Source of the DNA: Armatimonadota bacterium
GTDB taxonomy: Bacteria; Armatimonadota; HRBIN16
Length of the DNA: 64,000 nt
Assembly (NCBI GenBank): GCA_026003195.1
Contig: BPGU01000002.1
Span: 310,001-374,000 of the forward strand
Direction of reading: 5' to 3'
Shown: positions 9,239 through 17,326 of the stretch, in pieces
How the letters are laid out: every line of letters starts with the position of its first letter
Numbering within the stretch: position 1 is the first letter of the stretch
Position numbers and translations under genes: made by a program
The notes under the pieces: model-generated
The model's input: only the letters and a program-made list of their open reading frames with translations
Database searches by the model: none
Told to the model about the DNA's origin: nothing

Positions 9239-9859
9239 CTACGTCCCGTATAGCCTGTCGCCGAAGTCGCCGATGCCGGGCAGGATGTATTTGGCGGGGT
9301 TCAGCTCCCTGTCCAGCGCGGCGGTGAAGATGGGCACGTCGGGATGGTGACGCTCGATGCGCTCCACGCCCTCCGGCGCAGCCACGATGCATACCAGGAT
9401 CATACTCCCCGCCCCGCGGCTGCGTATCGCCGCCAGAGCCTGGTCTACCGATCCTCCCGTCGCCAGCATGGGGTCAATCAACAACACCGTGCGCCCTTCC
9501 ACCGGCGGCAGCTTCAAGTAGTACGAGTTGGCAACGGCGGTAGCGTGGTCGCGCTCCATGCCGATATAGCCCACCGACACATCGGGAAAGAGGTCTACCA
9601 CTGCTTCCAGCATCCCCAGCCCCGCGCGCAGGATGGGCACAACCACCAGCCTTGCCGAAAGCACCGTGCCCTGCGTCTCCTCCAATGGCGTCTCCACCGT
9701 CACGCTTTCGGTGGGCAGGTCGCGGGTGGCTTCAATAACCAGGATGGTGGTCAGCTTGCGGGTCAGGGAGCGAAAGACTTCAGGCGGGGTATGCTTGTTG
9801 CGGAGCTGGGTCAGTAGATGGTGCGCTAAAGGGTGCTGTACCACGTGCAAATTACTCAC
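9239..9859 (-). CDS. upp: Uracil phosphoribosyltransferase
   Basis: This 206-residue enzyme salvages uracil to UMP using PRPP. The sequence begins VSNLHVVQHPLAHHLLTQLRNKHTPP, matching the usual Upp N-terminus. It contains VVPILRAGLGMLEAVVDLFPD, and the PRPP-binding loop is VLLIDPMLATGGSVDQAL. The C-terminal KYILPGIGDFGDRLYGT is the uracil-binding region. The frame is open further upstream, but GTG 9859 is preceded by AAGGAGG at the right distance and gives the standard family length. It overlaps the pseudouridine synthase stop by eight bases, so the two genes are co-transcribed. Confidence 0.96.
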   Translation of the reverse strand: MSNLHVVQHPLAHHLLTQLRNKHTPPEVFRSLTRKLTTILVIEATRDLPTESVTVETPLEETQGTVLSARLVVVPILRAGLGMLEAVVDLFPDVSVGYIGMERDHATAVANSYYLKLPPVEGRTVLLIDPMLATGGSVDQALAAIRSRGAGSMILVCIVAAPEGVERIERHHPDVPIFTAALDRELNPAKYILPGIGDFGDRLYGT

Positions 9860-10859
9860 GGGCTTCCTCCTTTTTGGCTCTGAGCCAGTCGATAATCGCC
9901 TGCATGTCTTCGGGTGGTTCACAGGTAAAGGTCATCTCCTGTCGGGTAACGGGATGGGTGAAGGTCAAACGGTAGGCGTGCAGTGCCTGACCGCCCATGC
10001 GCTCAACCAGTTCATCCAGCACACGCGCCTCCGCCCTTTTCCAGCCGTACTGCGTCGCCGAACGCCCCGCGCCGTATACAGGGTCGCCCACTACCGGATG
10101 CCCTGCGTACGCTGCGTGCACGCGCACCTGATGCGTTCTGCCCGTATGCAGCCGCGCTTCCAGCAGGGAACAGACACCCAGGTTCTCCCGCAGTTCGAAC
10201 TCGGTGACCGCCGGTCGAGCGCTGGTATCATGCACCGGCGACTTGACGCTCATGCGGGTACGGTCGCTCTCGCTGCGCCCGATGGGTGCGTCCACCAGTG
10301 CCCTCTGGAAACGCGGCACGCCCCACACCAGCGCAAGGTATCGCCTCTCCACCAGCCTTTGCTGAATCTGCTCCGAGAGGGCATGGTGCGCGAGGTCGGT
10401 GCGTGCGATGATGATGAGACCGGTGGTGTCTTTGTCCAGCCGATGCACGATGCCCGGTCGCTCCGGCGAGCCGACGGTGGACAGCCTGCCGAAACGCGCC
10501 AGTGCTGCATTCACCAGCGTGCCGCTCTCGGCACCGGGCGCGGGGTGCGTGACCATGCCACGCGGTTTGTTCACCACCGCCAGATGCTCGTCCTCGTACA
10601 GCACCTGCAGGGGGATGGGCTCAGGCAGAGGCTCGGCAGGGGGCGGTGCAGGCGGTTCCAGATAGACCTCATCGCCCGTCTTCAGGCGCACGTTGGGCTT
10701 CACCAACCTGCCGTTGAGCTCCACCACGCCCGCCTCAATCCATCGCTGAATCTGCGCGCGCGACACCTCAGGCAGGCGCTGTGCGAGAAACACATCCAGC
10801 CGAACACCCTCATCGGCAGGGGTGGCGTGATACCAGAGCGCATGGGTCGTCTCTTCCAT
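9852..10859 (-). CDS. rluD: RluA/RluD-family 23S rRNA pseudouridine synthase
   Basis: This 335-residue protein has an N-terminal S4 RNA-binding domain (about residues 15-75, RLDVFLAQRLPEVSRAQIQRWI) and a catalytic pseudouridine synthase domain with the hallmark HRLDKDTTGLIIIA, in which the Asp is the catalytic nucleophile. LHTGRTHQVRVHAAYAGHPVVGD is the second family motif. The closest typical member is RluD, which modifies helix 69 of 23S rRNA. A TATAAT box lies just upstream of the ATG on the minus strand (about 10872), but no convincing -35 was seen. It is followed by upp with a short overlap. Confidence 0.93.
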   Translation of the reverse strand: MEETTHALWYHATPADEGVRLDVFLAQRLPEVSRAQIQRWIEAGVVELNGRLVKPNVRLKTGDEVYLEPPAPPPAEPLPEPIPLQVLYEDEHLAVVNKPRGMVTHPAPGAESGTLVNAALARFGRLSTVGSPERPGIVHRLDKDTTGLIIIARTDLAHHALSEQIQQRLVERRYLALVWGVPRFQRALVDAPIGRSESDRTRMSVKSPVHDTSARPAVTEFELRENLGVCSLLEARLHTGRTHQVRVHAAYAGHPVVGDPVYGAGRSATQYGWKRAEARVLDELVERMGGQALHAYRLTFTHPVTRQEMTFTCEPPEDMQAIIDWLRAKKEEARE

Positions 10860-10994
10860 CTCATCTGCATTATATCACGCCTTGCCCCTGCCGAGAAGAA
10901 TCAGCGAGCGCTTGGGGAAGGGGAGCCATCCGGCTGGTTGTTGTGCTCCACACAGGGCAACTCCGCAACGTCCCAACTGCCTGTCCGCTGAGAG
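10860..10994. other. Intergenic stretch between rluD and the stalk-domain gene
   Basis: This 135-base gap separates the rluD start from the 3' end of the secreted stalk-domain gene, both on the minus strand. It contains a minus-strand TATAAT near 10872, likely the rluD -10. No convincing terminator hairpin with a T-run was seen. Confidence 0.4.
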
Positions 10995-12233
10995 TCACCT
11001 CCTGCCTAACCCAATAACTACCAGCCGCTTTGCACGTTCATAACGCACCTGCGCCCTCAACACCCGCTCCACAACGTCCAGCGGAACATACAAACGCCCG
11101 CCAACGACACATGCGGGCGCCGATGCCTGCAACACCTTGCCGTTCACCTGATACTCCCTGCTGCCCTTCTGCAGCACCGCCGTGCCACCTCTACCAGCAA
11201 GGAGCGCCTTCCCACTCTGCTCCCACCGTAAACTGCCACGCTTGCCCCTGTCCGCCAAGTAGCCTGCCCAAAGGTACGCCTGTCCCCCAATGTCTATCGC
11301 AGGACGGTTCAGATGGATCCTTTGACCGTCCCACTCCACCTGCAACGATCTGCCGGGCACCACTGCTTGCGCACGAACCGGGCGTGTTTTCCCAGAAGGA
11401 ACACCCATCAACATATCTGACCAGAGGAGCGCACCGGTGAAGCCATCCACCAAACATACATACCCAACTCGCCCACGCCCCTCCTCCCAGCTGTACACGG
11501 TCAACTCGTATGCCAGTGTCTCCCAACCGAAGGGGTCAGGGGGAGTGACTCGTATTCCATACAGTGAGCCTGCTTCGGGGCTGGACAGTTGCAACTGTTG
11601 GGCTGCTGCAGAAAAAGCCTGCTCGGCGTTCAGTGCGGGGTTGATGCCGACCATGACCGGATAGTGACGGCAATAAGCACCCGTAATGCGTCCGTAAACG
11701 ACGTCTACATTTACTCTGCAGAAGCTCGGTCCATACACGCCGTTAGGGAAGCGCTGCCAAAAACGCACGGTATACTCCGCGTGGGCACGCCCGATCTCAC
11801 CGAACTTGCGAACCTCTACGTGGTTGAGCAGTTCGGGGAAGGGATAGTGTGCCTGCATATACGAGCGGGCGATGGCTACCGCTTGCTCTTCCCCTATCGC
11901 CCGGCGCAGTAACATCTCCTCGCTCAAGGGCTCGTCATAGAACTCTTGGGAGGAATAGCTCCAGATCCATGACCAGTGGTTGATGTTGTAGGCGCAAATG
12001 CGGAATTGCCTCCGGTTGCATTCCAGCACGTGGTGGACATCTATTCCGGGTCGCGCAGAAGGGGGTGCGATGTATTTTACCTCTATAGGTGTATTGCTGC
12101 CTTCTCCGAGAATGTCGCGCACCTTTTGCACCGCCTGCTCCCGTGTGACGTACTGCCAGACGTACTGCGCAGAGGCAACCGTGCCCCAACAGCACAGCGC
12201 ACACAAGACGAGGATGCATGTGGTCTGTTTCAT
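10995..12233 (-). CDS. Secreted PepSY-like/stalk-domain protein (module A)
   Basis: This 412-residue protein has a signal peptide (MKQTTCILVLCALCCWGTVASA). The middle holds repeated PepSY/YpeB-like elements, for example GEEQAVAIARSYMQAHYP and LNAEQAFSAAAQQLQL, each a helix with a conserved alternation that in known families occurs in peptidase propeptides and inhibitors. The C-terminal 100 residues resemble a copper-amine-oxidase N-terminal (stalk) domain, ending VGGRLYVPLDVVERVLRAQVRYERAKRLVVI. ATG 12233 is chosen because GGAGGT lies upstream. It is the last gene of a four-gene minus-strand operon and is 24 bases after the B gene. The function is unknown; a role as partner or inhibitor of B is speculation. 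Confidence 0.8.
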   Translation of the reverse strand: MKQTTCILVLCALCCWGTVASAQYVWQYVTREQAVQKVRDILGEGSNTPIEVKYIAPPSARPGIDVHHVLECNRRQFRICAYNINHWSWIWSYSSQEFYDEPLSEEMLLRRAIGEEQAVAIARSYMQAHYPFPELLNHVEVRKFGEIGRAHAEYTVRFWQRFPNGVYGPSFCRVNVDVVYGRITGAYCRHYPVMVGINPALNAEQAFSAAAQQLQLSSPEAGSLYGIRVTPPDPFGWETLAYELTVYSWEEGRGRVGYVCLVDGFTGALLWSDMLMGVPSGKTRPVRAQAVVPGRSLQVEWDGQRIHLNRPAIDIGGQAYLWAGYLADRGKRGSLRWEQSGKALLAGRGGTAVLQKGSREYQVNGKVLQASAPACVVGGRLYVPLDVVERVLRAQVRYERAKRLVVIGLGRR

Positions 12234-12256
12234 GATGAGATACCTCCTTCGCATGG

Positions 12257-13495
12257 TTATGGTGTGATGCGCAGTGTTGCGTCGCCTTGGAACAGAGCAT
12301 TAAATTCTGCTGGGCTGAGTATTGCACCAGCGTAAGTATCGCTAATCCAATCCCGGGTGTTTTTCAACGCCTCCAGGCAAGCATCGCGCACCGTGTTGTT
12401 CTTCAGAAGCTGCATGAAGCCTGGTCGGGCGTCATTGCCGCCACCGTATCCATCGAGGAAGACGCATACTGCATTGGAGTACACTTCCCAGTAACCGATG
12501 GTTACCGTGGTCTTCGCCCCCTTATACAGAAACCAGTCGCTCAGACCGCCTGCTTGAAACCCCGCGTTCAGCCCGCAACCCGCCAGAACTACCAGTTCCA
12601 GATTCGTCAGAGTCTGTCCAGGTCCGCCGATGCTTTCCACGATCAGGCAGTCCTGCCGCCCACGTAGCCCGGGAATAGTGTTCCAGTCGGCATAGCTGGT
12701 GACAAGCCACTTCTGGCTACCCTGAGGAGCCGACTGCGGCATCTGGTTGTCACCTTTCATGAGCAGCAGTTTGCCCTCAAGGTCGGCGTGGCTGTGTCCA
12801 CTAAAAAGCACCATCTTCAGCGGCTTTCTGCCTATCGCCGGGTCGTAATATTCCAGAGCACCCCGCATCTGTCTTATCCAGGGATTGCTATACCACCAAT
12901 CGTAACCGGGTACTTTTTTGAAGCCTAAGGCTTTTCCTCCGTTCACAAAATAGAGAGCCTGAGAATTGAACTGTCCGTGTGTGAAGGCAATGAGAGCACT
13001 GTATATCTTCTGCTGGTTATGGGGAAGCGCTTCCCGCAAACGGTGTGCCTTGTCGAGGTCACGGTGGTTATCCTGTGCCCGCAACAGAAAGATGTATCTG
13101 CCTGCCTCGGTGGGCGATGGTATGGTAAACGTCACATCGTGACTGCCGTCAGTCAAATCGGGTGAACTAAGCGCACACGCGAAGTATACGTCCAGCGCAG
13201 GGTCAAAAACCTGTATCTGTCCTTGAGAGGCTGGGTAACCTTGCGCGGAGGACAGATGGTATTGTATGCAATATGTGGCTGTTTGTCCATCATCCACACA
13301 TTGGATGGAGCCTGCTGCAAGATGCATAAAATCCGACCGATTGCTGTCCCTGTCCGGTGGTGCACTGCCGGACACATACGCCGACAGGCGATACAGGTAT
13401 ATCCCTCGCGGGACGGCGCTGCCGTCTCCTAACTTCCCATCCCATGTCCACACGATGTACATCCGGACCAAAGCATAGGCGTTAGCGGGGCACAT
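12257..13495 (-). CDS. FlgD-Ig/caspase-like protein, 5'-truncated copy (module B)
   Basis: I do not recognise a named family for the whole protein. It starts with a FlgD-type Ig-like strand pair (TWDGKLGDGSAVPRGIYLYRL), then a beta-rich region. Its C-terminal half has a possible His-Cys pair: VLFSGHSHADLEG and, about 70 residues later, LELVVLAGCGLNAG, similar in layout to caspase/CHAT peptidases. The N-terminus is damaged. The homologue at 14856-16178 has a signal peptide and about 35 more residues before TWDGK, whereas here that part is deleted and the frame runs back into the end of the upstream gene. ATG 13495 is a guess; no ribosome-binding site is convincing. It may be non-exported or a pseudogene. 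Confidence 0.65.
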   Translation of the reverse strand: MCPANAYALVRMYIVWTWDGKLGDGSAVPRGIYLYRLSAYVSGSAPPDRDSNRSDFMHLAAGSIQCVDDGQTATYCIQYHLSSAQGYPASQGQIQVFDPALDVYFACALSSPDLTDGSHDVTFTIPSPTEAGRYIFLLRAQDNHRDLDKAHRLREALPHNQQKIYSALIAFTHGQFNSQALYFVNGGKALGFKKVPGYDWWYSNPWIRQMRGALEYYDPAIGRKPLKMVLFSGHSHADLEGKLLLMKGDNQMPQSAPQGSQKWLVTSYADWNTIPGLRGRQDCLIVESIGGPGQTLTNLELVVLAGCGLNAGFQAGGLSDWFLYKGAKTTVTIGYWEVYSNAVCVFLDGYGGGNDARPGFMQLLKNNTVRDACLEALKNTRDWISDTYAGAILSPAEFNALFQGDATLRITP

Positions 13496-14840
13496 TGGTT
13501 TTGGCTCTTTGAAGAACAATCCTATCTCCTGTGACCTCTACCCTCCAGCCGGTAATGCGCTCGACGGCGCTAACCGGCACGTACATGCGCGCACGGATGC
13601 GGCGAACGGGATACGGTAATGCAACCCTGCCTCTGTCAGAAAGTAACCACTTGCTGCCTTCTGTGAGCCGCCATTGATTCTTATTGAGGGTAACACGCAC
13701 TTCCCGGCGAGAGGTGTCATATTCTACGCGCGAGGCGGATTTCCCAAACAGAGGTGAACGCAGCCAGCCTACATGCAAATACACTACGCCGTCTATCTCC
13801 AGAGGGGGCAGCATGAACAGTTTGGAAGCATCGGTGTCGCCGAAGTATATCTTCATGATGCGCGCTTCTATTCTCTTCGAAGCGCTACGCTCCGAGTGTC
13901 CTCTCGCCTTGCGCTCCACTCTTGCGCCGATTATTTCATCATACACGAATACATCCCCCGTGTGCGCGTCCACGACAATGATGTAGCTCTGCGCTACAGT
14001 GGGAGGCGCGTCTGTATCCAACTCCGCCACTATTGGAAAGCTCCATACTAGTCGCGAGGTGCCCAGCTCATCGGAATAGATACCAAAACCGATACGATAT
14101 GTGCTCTCGTCCACCTCTGCGGAAAGCACGCCCGGCATTTGGGAGACAAACGCCAGAGCCAGCTGGCGCGCTTGCTGTTGCGACAAGGTCGGAATGGCAG
14201 AAAGCCCCGCCGGCTCTCCGGGGTCGAACCAGTAGCATTCTTTGACTACACCCAGCCGCTTATGAACCTTCACCCATGCCACCCGCATCTGGAGAACGCC
14301 CTGATAGAGCACGTGCACCCCTAGAAAACCGTATCTCTCGTCTATCTCGTTTGGCAGCGCGAGGAAGTTCGGCACGCGCTGCGCGAAAAACTGCTGTGCA
14401 ACCGCACGCAGCTGCTCACGAGGCAACCATTGGGAGGAATCCTCACCTTCATCCTCCCTTAAGGCGGAGGGGTCTCTATAAACCCACAGTTCAGTGGGCA
14501 CAATGGCAACAACATACTCCCTCCCATAGTTGTCCACGAACAGATATGACGGTTCGGTACCGGCATACCAGTATGGGTAGTAGGTATTGACCCCTGTGGA
14601 GAGGTTTTCCAGCTTGATTGGACTGCTTGCCGTGACGCCGATGAGACGGAGCTGAAGACCGGGAGTATTCATCCACCTCAAAAGACGTCGCTGCGCCTCT
14701 TCGGGCGTCAGCCCGAACTGCATTATCGCCGGGTCATATGGCACGTAATAGTGTGAGTTGAACATCCTCACCTTCAACTGCCCGCCTGCTGCCTGCACAG
14801 CAGTAAGAACCAGTAACGTCAGCCAGGTATACCGTTTCAT
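13482..14840 (-). CDS. Secreted PepSY-like/stalk-domain protein (module A')
   Basis: This 452-residue protein is the counterpart of the gene at 10995-12233. It has a signal peptide (MKRYTWLTLLVLTAVQAAGG), then two PepSY-like stretches (LPREQLRAVAQQFFAQRVPN and LSQQQARQLALAFVSQMPG), a strand-rich segment ending TGDVFVYDEIIGA, and a C-terminal stalk domain (ARMYVPVSAVERITGWRVEVTGDRIVL). ATG 14840 has an AGGAGG site upstream, and the gene begins 15 bases after the B' stop. Sequence identity to the other A copy is low, so the duplication is old or the pair diverged quickly. Its 3' end overlaps the truncated B gene. Function unknown. Confidence 0.8.
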   Translation of the reverse strand: MKRYTWLTLLVLTAVQAAGGQLKVRMFNSHYYVPYDPAIMQFGLTPEEAQRRLLRWMNTPGLQLRLIGVTASSPIKLENLSTGVNTYYPYWYAGTEPSYLFVDNYGREYVVAIVPTELWVYRDPSALREDEGEDSSQWLPREQLRAVAQQFFAQRVPNFLALPNEIDERYGFLGVHVLYQGVLQMRVAWVKVHKRLGVVKECYWFDPGEPAGLSAIPTLSQQQARQLALAFVSQMPGVLSAEVDESTYRIGFGIYSDELGTSRLVWSFPIVAELDTDAPPTVAQSYIIVVDAHTGDVFVYDEIIGARVERKARGHSERSASKRIEARIMKIYFGDTDASKLFMLPPLEIDGVVYLHVGWLRSPLFGKSASRVEYDTSRREVRVTLNKNQWRLTEGSKWLLSDRGRVALPYPVRRIRARMYVPVSAVERITGWRVEVTGDRIVLQRAKTNVPR

Positions 14841-14855
14841 GGCTTTTCCTCCTGT

Positions 14856-16178
14856 TCAGTGGGTGTTCACTTCCTGTTCATTGTGCATCACGGGAAGCTC
14901 CACTTCGAAACCAGAGTGTAGTGGCTTGCCTCTATAGATCAGATCCTTGACCTGCTCTGCTCCTGCTTTTATTGCCGCACCATAGTCCAGGTACCTTGTA
15001 TTCCTCATTTGGTCACGGAGCGATGTAGTGAACCCGTTGTAGAAAACGTTGCCCTCCGCCTGAGTTATAGCGCGTTTCCACGACACCCTGTTTGCAGTGC
15101 CCTTGCCCCGCAGCACTCCCATGAGAGACTTCGCATCTTCGTGGTTAGCCCCGCTCCAACACGCTGTCATCATCACGTGGGGGGAGACATTGGCAATATG
15201 CACCCTGTAAGCCAGAACCTTACCGCTCGGTTTCGGCGCTTGGTCGTGTGACCATAACCAAGAAGCGGCAAACTGCAGTCCGTAACCGTGAAAGGCTGCT
15301 TCTTGGGCACCGTGCGTGTATGCCATCCATAGCCTCGTGCCGGTAGCGGTCTCGTTCAAGTAATATAGTGCTTCCTGAGCGGCGACATTCAGGAACAGGG
15401 CGTCCTGCTCGCCACGAGGCGGAGTGAATCGGAAATACCAGCCATCACCAGGGCGACGAAACGGAGGGCATCGCTCCCATGCATTCCAAGTGGCTCTGAG
15501 GGAGGATGCCCCGATCGATGTGCCCACCAGTGCCACAGGGTAGTCCCTTACCTGCTGATTGCAAGGCAAAGCTTCCCTCCTTCTGTGCATTTTGTCCGTT
15601 CCATCAGTATCGCCTGTATCCCACGCGCGCATCAGAAATACATACGGACCTCCCTCGTTAGCCTCAAAATCTGCTACGCGAGCACGACAGCCTCCTTCTA
15701 TCGGTTGCCCATTTCCATCAGACACAACCCGCAGGCTGATGGTCGCAACAGCCTCAACCTTGCCTGATCTCATTGCCCCGTTCAGGTGGCAAGTAGCTAT
15801 CCATTTCATCTCATCGCCGTCATAGTCTATTTCTGTAGCTACGATAGCCAGGCTATCCGACCGATTGCTGTCCCTGTCCGGCGGGGCACTGCCAGGCACA
15901 TACGCCGACAGCCGATACAGGTATATCCCTCGCGGGGCAGTGCTGCCGTCTCCTAACTTCCCATCCCATGTCCATGACCATGTGCCCGGACGAGCCACGT
16001 TCGCAAACTCCTTCACCAGCACCGGGTTCTGGTTGTCGTCACTACTGCAGGCTGGATGGCGTATTCGTGGGGATACCATACGATGTACATCCTGACCGAA
16101 GCGTGTGCGTTCGCGAGGCACAGCAGGGCGAGGGCGGTCAGTACCCCCCCATGTGAGTAGCAAAAGCAAGTGTTTCAT
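14856..16178 (-). CDS. Secreted FlgD-Ig/caspase-like protein (module B')
   Basis: This gene of 440 codons is the fuller copy of module B. It contains the FlgD-type Ig motif WSWTWDGKLGDGS and APRGIYLYRL, a beta-rich middle, and a possible His-Cys pair at His289 (WMAYTHGAQEA) and Cys340 (VMMTACWSGA), the spacing and strand context seen in caspase/CHAT-like hydrolases. The first about 45 residues as written look out of frame. Removing one G from a G7 run (16144-16150, minus strand) restores a clean signal peptide ending ANAHA and the segment VRMYIVWYPHEYAIQP. A second, compensating shift returns to the annotated frame before DDNQNPVLVKEF. AAGGAG precedes ATG 16178. A strong promoter lies just upstream. 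Confidence 0.7.
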   Translation of the reverse strand: MKHLLLLLTWGGTDRPRPAVPRERTRFGQDVHRMVSPRIRHPACSSDDNQNPVLVKEFANVARPGTWSWTWDGKLGDGSTAPRGIYLYRLSAYVPGSAPPDRDSNRSDSLAIVATEIDYDGDEMKWIATCHLNGAMRSGKVEAVATISLRVVSDGNGQPIEGGCRARVADFEANEGGPYVFLMRAWDTGDTDGTDKMHRRREALPCNQQVRDYPVALVGTSIGASSLRATWNAWERCPPFRRPGDGWYFRFTPPRGEQDALFLNVAAQEALYYLNETATGTRLWMAYTHGAQEAAFHGYGLQFAASWLWSHDQAPKPSGKVLAYRVHIANVSPHVMMTACWSGANHEDAKSLMGVLRGKGTANRVSWKRAITQAEGNVFYNGFTTSLRDQMRNTRYLDYGAAIKAGAEQVKDLIYRGKPLHSGFEVELPVMHNEQEVNTH

Positions 16179-16221
16179 CTGGTTTGCTCCTTTCGCTCAC
16201 GAGGGGTGTATGGTTAGTTAT

Positions 16222-16257
16222 ATATTAGCACCCTTTGCGCAGAATGTCAAGACATTC
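16222..16257 (-). promoter_or_regulatory. Promoter with overlapping inverted repeat for the B'-A'-B-A operon
   Basis: On the minus strand TTGACA (16250-16245) is followed after exactly 17 bases by TAATAT (16227-16222), a good sigma-70-type promoter about 45 bases ahead of the B' start. A perfect inverted repeat, GAATGTC-AA-GACATTC (16242-16257), covers the -35 box, where a repressor or activator could bind. The element overlaps the last codons of lgt. Confidence 0.65.
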
Positions 16258-17023
16258 GCGAAACCTTTTCCGAAAATTTCGCCCTCACCCATCCCGTGCC
16301 GCCAAGCAGCACCATCAGGATGCTCACCCACTGCGCATCGGAAAGACCCAACGCCAGTACCGTAGAGGTTGCCCCCACGCGCCAAAACTCCACAATGAAG
16401 CGGTATACGCCGTACAGGGCGATATATGCCCAGAACACCTTACCCGCAGGATGAGGTGGCTTTTGCATCCGCGCCAGCAGGGCGAAGATGAGCAGATTGG
16501 AGAGCGAGGCGTAAATCTGCGTGGGATGGCTGGGTGGAGTGTGCACGTGCGAGCGGAACGGGTCTTGAAAGGAACACGCCCAGGGCAGGTCGGTGGGTAC
16601 GCCGTAACAGCAGCCCCCCAGAAAACAGCCGATACGCCCTATTGCATAGGCGAGCGCAACACCCGGAGCCAGCACGTCCGCCAGCTGCAGGAAGGGAATG
16701 CCCCTCCGCCGTGCCAGAAAGGCTACCGCCAGCCCCCCTCCGAGAAACGCGCCATGGAACGAGAGACCGCCCTCCCAGAAGGCAAGCACGCGCCAGGGCT
16801 CCTTCGCAAAGCTGCTCCAATCCAGCGCCACGTATGCAACTCTGGCTCCAATCACACCCGCCAGCGCGGTCCACAGCACGAAATCCAGAATCTGCTCGGC
16901 ATCTATCCGGTAACGCGGCGCCACGTGCATCGACCACCATACCGCCAGCGCGAAACCGAGCACAATCATCACGCCATAGGAACGCACCTCTAAGGGTCCG
17001 ATGTGAAAAAGGACAGGATGCAT
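16247..17023 (-). CDS. lgt: Phosphatidylglycerol-prolipoprotein diacylglyceryl transferase
   Basis: This 258-residue, seven-helix inner-membrane enzyme attaches diacylglycerol from phosphatidylglycerol to the lipobox cysteine of prolipoproteins. It begins MHPVLFHIGPLEVRSYGVMI, where the Tyr matches the essential N-terminal Tyr of E. coli Lgt. It has GGLSFHGAFLGG with the conserved His, and the signature loop GRIGCFLGGCCYGVP. The loop carries Cys in place of the Asn of the E. coli signature, a variant I associate with non-proteobacterial members. The C-terminal RFIVEFWRVG holds the conserved Arg and Glu. ATG 17023 follows GAGAAGG. A TATAAT box at 17068-17063 (minus) is the probable -10. Confidence 0.95.
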   Translation of the reverse strand: MHPVLFHIGPLEVRSYGVMIVLGFALAVWWSMHVAPRYRIDAEQILDFVLWTALAGVIGARVAYVALDWSSFAKEPWRVLAFWEGGLSFHGAFLGGGLAVAFLARRRGIPFLQLADVLAPGVALAYAIGRIGCFLGGCCYGVPTDLPWACSFQDPFRSHVHTPPSHPTQIYASLSNLLIFALLARMQKPPHPAGKVFWAYIALYGVYRFIVEFWRVGATSTVLALGLSDAQWVSILMVLLGGTGWVRAKFSEKVSRMS

Positions 17024-17326
17024 GTACCTTCTCCCTTCTCGCAGACACACCCGTTATCTACGATTATACCAGTATGTCTGTAACTCACGGAAACTTCCTC
17101 CCTATTATCCAAATATCAGGAGGAATATATCTCTATTTGTTGAAGAGTAAACAGGGAGTGATTCAGTCTGGCTCAGGCGATAAGTTGCTTCGCCAGTAGT
17201 CTGTCCATTGTCCGTCCGGTAAACGGGTGCGCTCTGACACGACCCGTTTGCGCTGTGGGCTGTTTCACTCTGAAAAAGGGCAAATTTCCTGCCATATCGA
17301 ATGCAGAATGGAGGAGGTGCATAGCC
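17024..17326. other. Divergent intergenic region lgt / octaheme reductase, with an inverted repeat
   Basis: About 300 bases lie between the divergent lgt and octaheme reductase genes. The left part carries the minus-strand -10 of lgt (17063-17068). At 17221-17249 there is a perfect 8-base inverted repeat, AAACGGGT and ACCCGTTT, with a 13-base spacer, placed about 80 bases before the reductase start; it could be a regulator site. GGAGG lies close before ATG 17327. No clear -35/-10 pair for the reductase was seen. Confidence 0.45.

Noticed and set aside
9633-10991. 452-codon plus-strand frame opposite upp/rluD
   Set aside because: It is antisense to clear S4/pseudouridine synthase coding sequence and has an implausible His/Arg/Cys-rich composition.
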